Shown here: positions 1 to 10,619 of the stretch, piece after piece
Numbering within the stretch: position 1 is the stretch's first letter
How the letters are laid out: each line of letters starts with the position of its first letter
Assembly: GCA_963693285.1 (NCBI GenBank)
Contig: OY848929.1
Coordinates: 5,520,501-5,584,500 of the forward strand
Length of the DNA stretch: 64,000 nucleotides
Origin: Xestospongia muta
Lineage: Eukaryota; Porifera; Demospongiae; Haplosclerida; Petrosiidae
Reading direction: 5' to 3'
The notes under the pieces: generated by a model
What the model saw: the letters and a program-made list of their open reading frames with translations, nothing else
Told to the model about the DNA's origin: nothing
The model's database searches: none
Translations under genes and position numbers: made by a program

Positions 1-561
1 CCTGAAGTCGCTGAAACTTGTCAAATTGCAAGAGATCGTTTAAATTGGCTTGCTGATAAAGAGAGTGACAACTTTATCGATAATAATCCTTATTTATCAG
101 TCGATCCAGCTCCACCCACTTATCAAGGAGATCTTTCACAATGGGAACAACAATTACATGACCACACCCTCTCATTATTTAAACGATATCGTGCACTCTT
201 TGCTCTAAGGAACATAGGTGGAACTAAAGCAGTTGAAGCTCTTACAACAGGTTTCCAAGACAACAGTGCTCTATTTAAACACGAGATAGCTTATGTCCTA
301 GGTCAAATGAAATACTCAGCTGCCATAAGTGCTTTGTTGGAACGTCTTAAAGATACACAGGAGAATCCTATGGTACGACATGAATGTGCTGAAGCATTAG
401 GTTCTATTGCTACTGAAGAATGTCTGACTATTTTGCAAGAGTTTAGTAGTGATGAAGAGAGAGTTGTACGTGAAAGTTGTCTGGTTGCATTAGACATGTA
501 TAAATATGAACACAGTCAGTCTTTTCAATATGCAGATACTTTAAGTATTATTAATAGCTAA
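1..561 (+). CDS. DOHH: Deoxyhypusine hydroxylase, 3' part (5' end outside window)
   Basis: Open from the first base to TAA at 559-561 (186 codons), so this is the C-terminal part, uninterrupted by introns. DOHH is the Fe-dependent HEAT-repeat enzyme that hydroxylates deoxyhypusine on eIF5A, completing hypusine. Seen: HEAT-like repeats including RYRALFALRN, then the two C-terminal His-Glu metal-site motifs, FKHEIAYVLGQ (about 274-306) and VRHECAEALGS (about 373-405). The protein ends ...YADTLSIINS, close to the usual DOHH C-terminus. The matching N-terminal HE pair would lie upstream of the window. The gene converges on CDC6, with stop codons 59 bp apart. Identity is firm from the HE motifs in repeat context. 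Confidence 0.93.
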   Translation, partial: PEVAETCQIARDRLNWLADKESDNFIDNNPYLSVDPAPPTYQGDLSQWEQQLHDHTLSLFKRYRALFALRNIGGTKAVEALTTGFQDNSALFKHEIAYVLGQMKYSAAISALLERLKDTQENPMVRHECAEALGSIATEECLTILQEFSSDEERVVRESCLVALDMYKYEHSQSFQYADTLSIINS

Positions 562-620
562 ATAAATCATATCTTTTAAGGATAAAAAATAGAGACCTTT
601 GTAGTATTGGTGACATGTGT

Positions 621-2428
621 TTATGGCAGACCTTTCTCTAATACAGATGATATTAATGTTTGATCTTGTAGTACATGAACCAATTCTCTTTCTTGAAGTC
701 TGAGGCTTACTCTATGAAGTAATACTTCTTTACTTTTCTTAATCTGAACTACTCCTCTCATCTCCAACATGTTTAAGAGAGAAACAAACTCGCTCTGAGA
801 CTCATATCGAAGCTGTCGTTGACAACACACTTTCTGATACACACTATATAACTAAATACAACATTAGATAATAGATAATAAATTACATAATACTTTACCT
901 TGCCAAGTGGAACTTCTTTATTTGATTTCTTTTGTACCATTAGTAACAGAGAACAAGCTACTAGTTTTTGTTGTAGAGGGACACCATCAGCCACACCTTT
1001 AACCACACCTTCATATACCTCACTAACAACACGAGAAATGTGGCAAATAGTAACTTTAACTGGTACTGAAGATTCAGTTAATGTTCCTTTTAATTTTTGG
1101 CATTTCTCTTGAGTTTGAACTAATTCAACTGCTCGACGACATATATCTAATGCTTTTCTAACATCACCATGTACAGCAGCTACTTTCCTAGCACAAAATT
1201 GAATAGCCATAGGATCAATGACTGTTAATGAGGAGGTGTGGCTAAGACGCTCCTGTAATATAGATACAATTTGGTCTGTAGTGTAGGGAGTAAACAACAG
1301 GAGCTCTGGCTGAACTAAAACATAAAATAATTAATTATTGGGTGTGGTCATATATGTACTATTTGGATGTCCTTGTAGACGAGGTAACATTCTGTCAGTA
1401 AAATCCAATGAGTTAGCAATACCTATGAAATATCAAGTATATACATACATATATACATATAATTATATATATATTATATATATAATACAGATTTTATTAC
1501 TTACCTATGAGAACAAGATGAGAATTAGGTAATGCTGGCCACTCAAATAATGTATAAAGTACTTGTTGTCCTCGACTGTCTAACTGATCAATCTCATCTA
1601 ATACTAATAAACTAGGAGACGTTCATTAAAGGACAAGATTTAATCACTTACATCATGTTATGCATTGATTGTATAAAATCTGTTAGTCCCTTCTCTAATG
1701 GCTTACGTTCTATTCCTAACTCTTCAGCTATCTTACTAAAAATACTTTGAGGAGTCGTCATGCTCATACAATTAAGTACTATTAGCTCCACCCCTTTCAT
1801 TAAATCCTAGGATCACATGATTATCACATGATTACAATATGTTGTTACATACCTTTTCATGTGATAGAATGTGTGTTAAAGTGGCTGTTTTACCAGTACC
1901 AGGAGGACCAGATATATAAAGTGACCCAGGAACATGTCTCTCCAGATGAGTTTCTAAAAATGTTTTAAGGCTTTCAATTTCCTTTTCACGACAGAGAAGA
2001 GTCGATGGCGTACTACTGTGTAATACTGCCTTGGCCTCTTGTAACAGAGTCACTATATGAATATTAGCAAGTAAAGGGGTGTGTCCATTATTACATACCT
2101 TTCTTCTGGAAACTTGGAGTTGATAGTTCTTTCTCATCTTCCAATAACAGGTCCTCTTTATCAGACCAATTCTTATCACAAAGAGGCTCTCTTTTCTTTG
2201 TTGGTGAAAGTCGTCGACGAGCATCAGTACTTGTTGCATGAGACTTAACACCTAACAAGATATATTATATATGTAATAGGGAGAGAGAAAGAAGGACTGA
2301 CTTTGTTTGTCTTTCTTAGAGGGGCTGGTATTCTCTTCAGTTACTTTCTTCTCCTGTTTCCTTTTTCGCACGGGAAAACTCAGTACTTGTTGCTGAGGAG
2401 TACTTCCACGACTTCTTAGAGAATACAT
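621..2428 (-). CDS. CDC6: CDC6 replication licensing AAA+ ATPase
   Basis: CDC6 loads MCM2-7 onto ORC-bound origins in G1. Read on the minus strand with ATG at 2428 and TAA at 621-623. The N-terminus is short and basic ([10 protein letters not shown]). Next come a conserved CREKEIESL segment, Walker [10 protein letters not shown] (about 1880-1910), Walker [17 protein letters not shown] (about 1570-1620), sensor-1 region [19 protein letters not shown] (about 1365-1505), sensor-2 region [20 protein letters not shown], and a C-terminal winged helix ([18 protein letters not shown]...). It ends SVLEKGLP, much like vertebrate CDC6. The winged-helix C-terminus and this ending separate it from ORC1. 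Several short introns are present, and their joins were placed by eye. It shares a promoter with the WDR86-like gene. Confidence 0.93.
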
Positions 2429-2570
2429 TTTGTGAGAAAATAGACGACAAAAATAGAAGAGAGAGAGGGAGAGATAGTAATCAGTCTAATCAATTTTCCG
2501 CGCGAAATATACTGAGCATGCGCAGTAGATAAGTCTACGAATTGTAATTCCCTGATGTGCAGTGCAGATC
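2429..2570. promoter_or_regulatory. Divergent CDC6 / WDR86-like promoter with E2F-like and NRF1-like sites
   Basis: These 142 bp lie between two divergent start codons. At 2495-2507 the sequence TTTCCGCGCGAAA contains TTTCGCGC on the minus strand, a close match to the E2F consensus. At 2510-2526 TACTGAGCATGCGCAGT resembles an NRF1 palindrome. A (GA)-rich tract lies at 2455-2476 in the CDC6 leader. Site identities are pattern matches, not tested binding. Confidence 0.6.
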
Positions 2571-3917
2571 ATGGGCTCTGCAGTGAGTTTAAGACAAGGA
2601 TTGTCTAACAGAGGGACTCTATCTGGTCATAATGGCTGTATTAATACACTATGTGTCTCTGATGGATATATTATAACAGCTTCTGAAAACAATAGTTGCT
2701 GTATATGGGACAAATGGACATTGCAGCTTGTAACCCGACTACAAGGACATACAAAAAATGTGAGTTGCTTAGCAACAACTGGGAACTTTGTCATAAGTGG
2801 ATCAGCTGATACAACACTTCGAAAGTGGCATATACAGACTGGAGACTGTCTACTGACATTTGAAGGTCATTGGTCTGCAGTCAACAATGTCAAAATCTGC
2901 AAAACTCTACTTTATTCTACTTCACTTGATAAGACAGCTCGTCAGTGGGACTTGAACAATGGAGACTGTTTGAGAATTTATCAAGGACATGACAGAATTA
3001 TTACATCACTTTTATTGTGTCAGTTACCAATTCCAGGTAAGATTTTGCAGCGAAGAAAATCACTTACAAATGTCTTCTTAAAGAAGACGTCTACAACTAT
3101 TTCTGTGTGTCATGAGACATTACTTATTACAGGTAAGAGCTCCTCTTGTTAAAGCATTAATAATTTAATTATAGGCAGTATTGATAAAACAGTAAAGTCC
3201 TTTTCTACTCAAACTGGTGTAATGGTTCATAACTATGAACTTACTGAAGATGGTGGTGTGATATGTTTAGCAGAACATTCAAAGCTCCATCAACTCTACA
3301 TTGGTAGTAAGAATGGGAGTATTGGAGTATGGGATATTGAGAGTGGGCAATGTTTACAAACTCTAACAGGACATCAGGGAGCTGTTTCATGTTTAGAGGT
3401 GATGTGGTTGTATAAATGAATTACTTGTGAATAGTTAACTTGGGTTGGTATGTACCCCCTATTATTGTTATGTCTTGACATCGTATGAGAGGTTTACTAT
3501 GTTTTGTTTTAACACAGATTTATGAGGGCTATTTATATAGTGGTAGCGAGGATGGAATGTCAAGAATGTGGAATTGCAGAACTGGGCTATGTGAGAGAGT
3601 GTTTGAAGGTCATACTATGGCTGTCACTTGTATAGTGTGTACACAAGAGTTATGTGAGTGTGGGAGATACTTAATTATATTATCTCTTGTATTTTTAGTA
3701 TGTACTGCAGGAAAAGATGGTTTTATTGTAATATGGCATCGTGGGCATAACGATTATGGATATAGGAGACGTGTTAGAGCTCATAATTACCCAATAACTC
3801 AGCTTATTGTAAGGATGGAATTTAATTTAAATATTTTTAGACTTTTTACTACAGGTAAGTGGCCAAGAATTAATGTCAGCTTCTTATGACTGTACTGTTA
3901 AAATATGGAAGATTTAA
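2571..3917 (+). CDS. WDR86: WDR86-like WD40-repeat protein
   Basis: WD40 propeller protein. ATG at 2571 gives MGSAVSLRQ; the in-frame codon at 2562 is GTG and is not used. Human WDR86 also begins MGSG, and the Gly-2/Ser-6 context suits N-myristoylation (inference). At least six WD repeats are visible: CIWDKWTLQ, LRKWHIQTGDCL, ARQWDLNNGDCL, GVWDIESGQCL, RMWNCRTGLCERV and VKIWKI* at the end (TAA 3915-3917). Introns are 30-130 nt, and one of them (3654-3698, 45 nt) is in frame and stop-free. The third repeat is followed by a basic insert (GKILQRRKSL...) as in other WDR86-type proteins with a spacer. Function is unknown in the family. Assignment as WDR86 is by N-terminus and repeat style, so another small WD40 protein is possible. 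Confidence 0.72.
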
Positions 3918-4235
3918 TCACTGCTATTAACAATTCCACTGTACTGAATATTTTTGTAATTTTTTCAACAGACAAACATTCAGAATAATATTATATAATA
4001 CATAACAAAAACAAAAACAAAAACAGCATTAAATTTTAATTACTGGAAAGAAATAGTATAATTATTGAGACAGATATTGCATAAATACACACACACATAC
4101 TCAGTACAGTATGGTATACAATATTATTGCCATAGCGCTTTCTAGATTATCATATTGGAAATATATTCATTAAGTTGTCAGTCAATACATAATACAGAGG
4201 GATGCGTGAGCACTGTGAAAAGGGGTGGTGCTTAA
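3918..4235. other. Convergent 3' intergenic region
   Basis: Between the WDR86-like and RAB5 stop codons. It holds AAAAAC-type repeats (about 4009-4026) and a short AC-rich stretch (about 4085-4098). No gene is seen. Confidence 0.6.
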
Positions 4236-5252
4236 TTAACTCTTAGAACAACACCCTCCACCTCCTCCAGTGCTAGGGTCCTTCTCAATATCTACCACTC
4301 GTCCTCTCCCCTGTGTTCCTCCTCGCTGCTGTGTGGGGTCAGTTTTGGGCAATTTTTTGGCTTTAAAAAGAATTAATAATCACATGACAAGGAAACAATG
4401 TAGCATTACCAATGGCAAGAAAGATTTCATTGACATTCATTGCAGTTTTCGCTGATGTCTCCATAAAAAGTAAACTGTTCTCTTCAGCATATACCTGTGC
4501 CTCCTGTGGAAGAGATAATGTAATGAAAGCAAGGAAAAAGGAGGGAAAGACTCACGTCATATTCCACCATTCTTTTACTGGCCAAATCAGCTTTATTACC
4601 AGCTAAAGCTATAACTATATTTGGACTAGCTTGACGTTGGAGCTCTTTGACCCAGTTCTTTGCTCTTACAAAAGTATCCTATACCAACAGATAGAACCAG
4701 CTGGTCAACAAATACTGCTAACAAGTTAACTTGTCCTCACTTGATTAGTGATGTCATAAACGACAATAGCAGCTTGAGCACCTCGATAATACATAGGAGC
4801 TAAACTATGATATCTCTCTTGTCCTGCAGTGTCCCAAATTTCAAATTTGACAGTAGTGTCATCTAAATTAACTGTCTGCGTTAAAAAGGCAGCTAATAAA
4901 AGAGAAAGTCAAGCCATATGGTGGAAGTATTTTCTTACCTCCAATAGTACTTTCTTGATATTCATGGAATTGTCCTTTCACAAACCTTAATACGAGACTG
5001 GATTTACCCACAGCAGATTCTCCTATAAACAGGAAATGACTTCAATTTAATGCAATAGTTATATGTCCATTATCAGACTACAGCAACTTATTAATTTTGA
5101 TTACTATGTTAAGAATGCTAGCACAGCAAGGCATGATTTAACATGACATCATGATCATGTGATTACTTACCTAGTAATACAAGTTTAAACTGACAGATTT
5201 TTTCTCTGGGGATGCCATTTGGCCGTTGAACAGCTCCTGGCCGTGATGCCAT
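4236..5252 (-). CDS. RAB5: Rab5 small GTPase (early endosome)
   Basis: Early-endosomal Rab GTPase controlling endocytic fusion. ATG at 5252 follows a 5'-UTR intron acceptor. The start [13 protein letters not shown] precedes [23 protein letters not shown] G1 (Walker A GESAVGKS), then [19 protein letters not shown] (switch I), [16 protein letters not shown] (G3/switch II), [21 protein letters not shown] (G4) and ETSAKT (G5). The tail is [17 protein letters not shown]. The geranylgeranylated cysteine pair is followed by three residues (CCXXX), whereas vertebrate Rab5 ends CCSN. Rab5-specific features ([18 protein letters not shown]) make the subfamily firm; the A/B/C paralogue split is a vertebrate matter. 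The coding region is split into about six exons. It converges on the WDR86-like gene. Confidence 0.96.
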
Positions 5253-5923
5253 CTCTGTAGTGGAAATAGACAGGATATGCTCTCATGCAGTTGCCATATA
5301 TAGAGGGAATTAGCCACGCCCATCACTTTATTCAAGTTATTGTACAACTAAGTGAAACATTGTCCCTACATTAACAGCTAATGTTTCACAGATTAATATA
5401 TTATAGAGCACTAGTTAACTAATATTTATACCCATTAATTAGTACTTTATACAGAGGAACAGAACTATCGTTAAACACAGTAGTTACCATTCAGTACAGA
5501 CTTCCTACACAGCTATTATGGGGCCACGCCCGTTATTTGAGATTGATGTATCTCCTGATCATAAGTCACTCTATCATACTAATCTTGAGTTGTAGCACTA
5601 CAGAAGGTCTATGACTCACCTTAAAAGATATTATCGTTTTTAGAAGGCGTAGCAGAGAACAATTTAATGCCCTCTCTGATGAAATCCGAAGGAACAAACA
5701 AAAAAATCACGGGATGGGAGACGGTAGTATACGGATATATCCTATTGTTAAAACACGCATGCTCAGTACCTATTGCTGTAGTGAGGAGGTCATATTGGTG
5801 TTATAGAACAAGTAAAAATCCACTCCTGGTTAGTTGAATCAGTAGAATTATGTCTCAGTTTCTTTAATAGACTTCACTGGGTTGTTGTATTTGTACTTTA
5901 GTACTCATTGAAATCATCAGAAC
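5253..5923. promoter_or_regulatory. RAB5 5'-UTR intron/exon and divergent RAB5 / RPL41 promoter
   Basis: Minus-strand splice signals mark a RAB5 leader intron: acceptor TTTCCACTACAG just upstream of the ATG, and donor GTGAGT at 5614-5619. So the RAB5 transcript starts upstream of 5620. The rest is the control region shared with RPL41. At 5756-5768 lies CGCATGCTCAGTA, identical to the 13-mer on the minus strand at 2510-2522 in the CDC6/WDR86 promoter. Confidence 0.55.
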
Positions 5924-6111
5924 ATGAGAGATAAAGTAAGTTATGAACTTTTTGTATGTACTTTTCAATTGATGTTATTATATTCTTGTTAATAGTGGAA
6001 GAAAAAGAGAATGCGAAGGTAATCACATTTACAATGTCTTAAATATTTTCATGATTTATTATTTGTAGACTAAAGAGGAAACGTAGAAAGATGAGGGCAC
6101 GATCAAAGTGA
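5924..6111 (+). CDS. RPL41: 60S ribosomal protein L41 (eL41), 25 residues
   Basis: The smallest cytosolic ribosomal protein, almost entirely Arg/Lys, sitting at the ribosomal subunit interface. Three exons: 5924-5935 (MRDK), 5996-6018 (WKKKRMR plus part of a codon) and 6069-6111 (ending MRARSK and TGA). Together they give 78 nt, 25 codons plus stop. The residues match the near-invariant eL41 sequence apart from Asp at position 3 and Ala near the end. Splice sites are canonical (gtaag...aatag, gtaat...tgtag). The first coding exon is only 12 nt, and the gene is too short for ordinary ORF scans. It is divergent from RAB5 and upstream of CaMKII on the same strand. Confidence 0.95.
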
Positions 6112-6299
6112 TATGTAAAACAACTTGAACCTCCTACTATAATGCTGAAAATAATATTTCTTATTGACTTATAATTACAATTAAAATTATAACAATGTTT
6201 TGACAATTGTGTCTTTGAGGGTGTGGTTTGGCACTATTATCGTATTAGCAGTAATCGCACTGACCTTTACTAGCTACCACAGAAAAAGCAATTCAGAAA

Positions 6300-8513
6300 A
6301 TGTCTAGGAGGTTTGCAGACATTTACGACCTTAAAGAAGATTTAGGGAAGTTAGTTTGCAATGTCACTTCCAATATTCATTCTTCTTGCTTTTAGAGGAG
6401 CATTCAGTATTGTGAAGAGATGTGTGAATCGTAAAAATGGCGAAGAATATGCTGCTAAAATTATTAACAAAAGAAGGCTAACAGCAAAAGGTAGAGTTAA
6501 GTTGATATAAATACAGCAATACTTTGTTATCACAAACAGTGGTATTGAAGACATGATGTCACATTACTTATTCTTGAAAACATTAAATGTCATTTTTGTA
6601 TATGTAGATTTGGCAAAGTTAGAGAAAGAAGAACGCATATGTCGCAAGTTACAACATCCTAACATTGGTATAACTATAGTTACCGATGCTAACCTGATTT
6701 CTCTCACTAGTTCGATTACATGATGTTATTTCAGAAGATCTCTCCCATTACTTAGTTTTTGATTTGTAAGTAGACCTTTTCAGAGCTTTCTTTATTTTAT
6801 GTATTGTAGAATTACTGGAGGTGAATTGTTTGATGAGATTGTAGCTCGTGAGTTTTACAGTGAATCAGATGCTAGGTATACTAATGCTTGTAATACAACT
6901 ACTTGACCATCTGTTTCAAAGTTATTGTATTCAACAAATATTGGACAGTATTGCTTTCTGTCACAAGAATGGAATAATACATCGTGATCTTAAGGTAAAC
7001 TGCATAAACTTTCATTATGAATTAAATTTCTTGCAGCCTGAAAACTTATTGTTAGCCAGTAAATCTAAAGATGCTGCTGTGAAATTGGCAGATTTTGGTC
7101 TAGCTATAGAAATGGAGAACCCTAATGAACCCCATTGGTATGGTAAGTAGAACACCAATTTTTAATTTTGAATTAATTATGTGTCGTTGACTAGGGTTTG
7201 CAGGGACTCCTGGATATCTGTCTCCAGAGGTTGTCAAAAGAGAGGTTTATGGAAAACCTGTTGATGTGTGGGCGTGTGGAGTTATATTGTACATTTTATT
7301 GGTGGGATATCCACCATTTTGGGATGAAGACCAGAAAAGACTCTATCAGCAAATTAAAATGGCACGCTATTCTGTAAGGAACCCCCTTCACTAATAATGT
7401 AATTATTTTATTTCTTAACTTAGTTTCCTTCTCCTGAATGGGACTCTGTTACTAATGAAGCTAAAGTTAATGACATTAATATCTGATAACAATATTATTG
7501 TTATCTTTATAGGACTTAATACGCAAGTTATTAGAGCCTGTACCATCTAAAAGAATGACAGCAGAACAAGCTCTTCAAAGTCCTTGGATTAGTGTATGCA
7601 GTGGAGTTCTTGTTGGGAGATGTATGTTTTTTATTTCCATAGCAAAGGAGTCGAGTAGCATCAACTATTCATCGTCAGGAAACTATTGCTGGTCTCAAGA
7701 GATTTAATGCTCGTAGAAAATTGAAGGGTGCGTTTATAACATCATTGATAGCTGTCCGTACTCAAAATGCTGTTGGATTTGGTATGTTTTCACTGGATTA
7801 CATTGTGGCAATGATTGGTTTCCATAGCAACACGTCATGATCCATCTGCAAATACTGATATGACTCCTACCAATGAATCAACTCCACCCATTTCTGAAAG
7901 TACAACCACCCCAAACGTAATAAGTGTTTTGTTAATAACTGGTTGCTATGACAACTTTTTCCTTGTAGCTTCCTCCACCTAAAGAGGAAGATGAAACAAC
8001 TGATGAAGTGATGAAGGCTCAACAATCATTACTGGTGGCCATACGATGTCGTGACTTTGAAGCTTACAAGTATAAATAAGAACATAAAAAAATTCTCTAA
8101 TATTATCTTTTATTTAGAAAACTATGCGATTCGCATATTTTATGCTTTGGTCCAGATGGAGGATGTCGTCTGTTAGCAGGATTAGAACATCAAAAGTTCT
8201 TCTTTACAAATGGTAACTACAATATCTTAGTCAATCTATGTATATTAGTCACATTTTCTTGCAGTATCTCCTTATCCAGCTGAGAATATTAGTATGGTTG
8301 AGCCACATGTCCAGTTCTTAGGAAACAATGCAGCATATGTTTGTTATGTTCGATTGAGTCAATATGTTGATCAGTAAGTCATTGTTATATTATTATATCT
8401 CATTGATACTTGGTAGATCTGGCCGAGCTGGGTCCAATGAATGTAAGGAGACTTGTATTTGGGAGAAGAAGGATGGGGTGTGGCTTTGTGTGCACATCCA
8501 CACCTCCAAATAA
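6300..8513 (+). CDS. CAMK2: Calcium/calmodulin-dependent protein kinase II
   Basis: Ser/Thr kinase that decodes Ca2+ pulses. ATG at 6300 gives [21 protein letters not shown]. In order: glycine loop GKGAFSIV, catalytic Lys in [18 protein letters not shown] loop (split by a 42-nt intron at 6995-7036), DFG in LADFGLA, activation segment [10 protein letters not shown], and [15 protein letters not shown]. Next is the autoregulatory helix with the Thr-286 equivalent in [10 protein letters not shown] (about 7660-7700), then RRKLKGAF calmodulin-binding residues. A linker follows, then the hub domain ([18 protein letters not shown]... [26 protein letters not shown]) to HIHTSK* (TAA 8511-8513). The hub separates it from CaMKI/IV. 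About 12 short introns. The RPL41 stop is 188 bp upstream; SEC61B converges. Confidence 0.96.
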
Positions 8514-8673
8514 TAATTTTAATGACTTTTTAGAAATTGGTGTGGCAACATTAGGTAACCACATCTTAGCATTTTATTCCAACTTTGACAGAAAGGAAAT
8601 GTAGTCTTTTTTGAATGAAAAGAAATTTTAATGAATTATTTTACAATAATTGACTTAGTATGAAAAGATATGG

Positions 8674-9072
<399 letters not shown>

Positions 9073-9174
9073 GTTTCTTTGTGTGTGAATGACAATTGTT
9101 AAAGGACTTTAATTAGAATACTCATAATTAGAATAGTAATAATAATATAATTATTTATGACGTCATTGTTTACA
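9073..9174. promoter_or_regulatory. Divergent SEC61B / STX17 promoter with CRE
   Basis: 102 bp between start codons. It contains TGACGTCA at 9158-9165, the palindromic cAMP-response/ATF element. The site overlaps an in-frame ATG at 9157, which argues that STX17 translation starts at the next ATG (9175). ATF/CREB-family sites at secretory-pathway promoters are well known in animals; binding here is inference. Confidence 0.6.
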
Positions 9175-10242
9175 ATGTCATCACTTGGAGAAAAGGTCAG
9201 ATTAACAGTACTCGAAGACCGTCTACATCAGTTATCCAGTGTCATTTTACCGACCTGTCTGAATCAGTTAGATCAACAAGGAAGAAATATACAACTTTAT
9301 CAAGAGGAACAAGACTGGGATGGTCTCCGACGTGAGCAACGAAATGTATCAAAGACCATCAGAGTAAGTATGTACAATGATGTATTAGGCATTTAGAGTG
9401 GGGGTGGCTCTTTATTTACAGCAACTACGAACTCATGTTAAAGAATTAGAAGACGTCAAACTGCAAGTCACGGAAGAGGAACAAAATGAGTTACAAGAGA
9501 CAATAGACCCTATTCAAAGACAAATAATTGATGCTATAACGAACTTCAAAGATCTTGATCCCAATACAACTTTGATAGGTGAGGGGATATGTACAAGAAC
9601 CCCTTTAATTTGTCTGTCATTGCTAGACGAAATAAATCAAGAACAAGACTATGTTACTATATCAAAAGGTGGAGCTGCTGAAATTGCTAACGAAGTGTGG
9701 ACAGAGCTACATCATGAACTTCAAGAATTAAAAGAACTCAGTCAAACTTTATCAGAACAAGTAGAGGTATAAGCCACACCCACTATTAGGACATCAACAT
9801 TTCGTTCTTGATAGGGTCAGTTTGAGGTAGTGGAAAGACTAGAACAACAAGTCAATGATGCTGAAATTTGTGTTCAGGGCTCAATGATCACAATTCAAAA
9901 AGTATGTCACTCTTTTATAACATGTACCTACACTTTACATAGATGGCTAAAATAAAATCAGTGATGTTACCAGTAGGTGGTGCATTACTAGGTGGAGTTG
10001 TGGGTGGAATTTTAGGGGGACCTGTAGGGCTGTTGGCTGGTGTCAAAGCAGGTACTGTTGTGGCAGTTGCTGGTGGTACAGCTGGTGCAGTGGGAGGTGG
10101 ACTAATAGGCTATAAACGTGGACAAAATATAAGAGCATCAGCTGATGAATTAACACAAGAATTAGACTCGAAACGTGGACAAAATATAAGAGCGTCAGCT
10201 GATGAATTAACACAAGAATTAGACTCGAAAAAAGATAAATAA
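9175..10242 (+). CDS. STX17: Syntaxin-17, autophagosomal SNARE
   Basis: Qa-SNARE that drives autophagosome-lysosome fusion. I chose ATG 9175 (MSSLGEKVRL) because it aligns with the human N-terminus (MSEDEEKVKL) and the upstream ATG lies inside a CRE. Seen: N-terminal helical region (LPTCLNQLDQQGRNIQLYQ, QQLRTHVKELEDV), SNARE helix (ELSQTLSEQVE... QVNDAEICVQGS), then two glycine-zipper hydrophobic helices (LPVGGALLGGVVGGILGG, GLLAGVKAGTVVAVAGG), the hairpin anchor that defines STX17. After the anchor a 19-residue block (KRGQNIRASADELTQELDS) is repeated exactly. The 48-nt intron at 9579-9626 is in frame and stop-free. TAA at 10240-10242. It converges on LARP4. Confidence 0.93.
10114..10227 (+). 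repeat. 57-bp in-frame tandem duplication at STX17 C-terminus
   Basis: Copy 1 is 10114-10170 and copy 2 is 10171-10227. They differ at one synonymous base (GCA/GCG Ala). Each encodes 19 residues with a basic start and an acidic end, in the cytosolic tail after the membrane hairpin. Confidence 0.95.
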
Positions 10243-10619
10243 ATAATCACTTTAATAACAACAACACAAAACATTAACATGATATATTATACATGTATAC
10301 TAACTTCAAATAAAAGTGGAACTAATTACATAATAATAATCAATAATCACAGGGGTTGATTTAATCACAAAACATGAAAATAGATGTCAACAATAAAGTC
10401 ACTAGTCTTGTACACATACACGCACACACACACACATACAATAATAATAATATAATGTTATATTAAATAATTTATCTCTTGTTTAGAAGTAAGAATTTAA
10501 ACAATCTACTAGTCATCATAGTGTGCCTTTATATAATACATTGTGTTATAAAGTTAGAAGAAATAGTAAAAAAGATATACAAAGAGAGAGAGAAGGAGAG
10601 AAGGAAGCAACGAAATAAA
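10243..10619. other. Convergent STX17 / LARP4 intergenic region
   Basis: Presumed 3' UTRs of both genes. It contains an AC-type microsatellite (about 10411-10440) and a GA-rich stretch (10581-10610). No coding signal is seen. Confidence 0.6.

Noticed and set aside
2562..2570. Upstream start for the WDR86-like gene
   Set aside because: The codon at 2562 is GTG. The ATG at 2571 matches the WDR86 N-terminus.
9157..9174. ATG at 9157 as STX17 start
   Set aside because: It lies inside a TGACGTCA promoter element, and the next ATG aligns with known STX17 N-termini.
10243..10619. Possible small gene between STX17 and LARP4
   Set aside because: Only simple repeats and AT-rich sequence, with no conserved coding signal.
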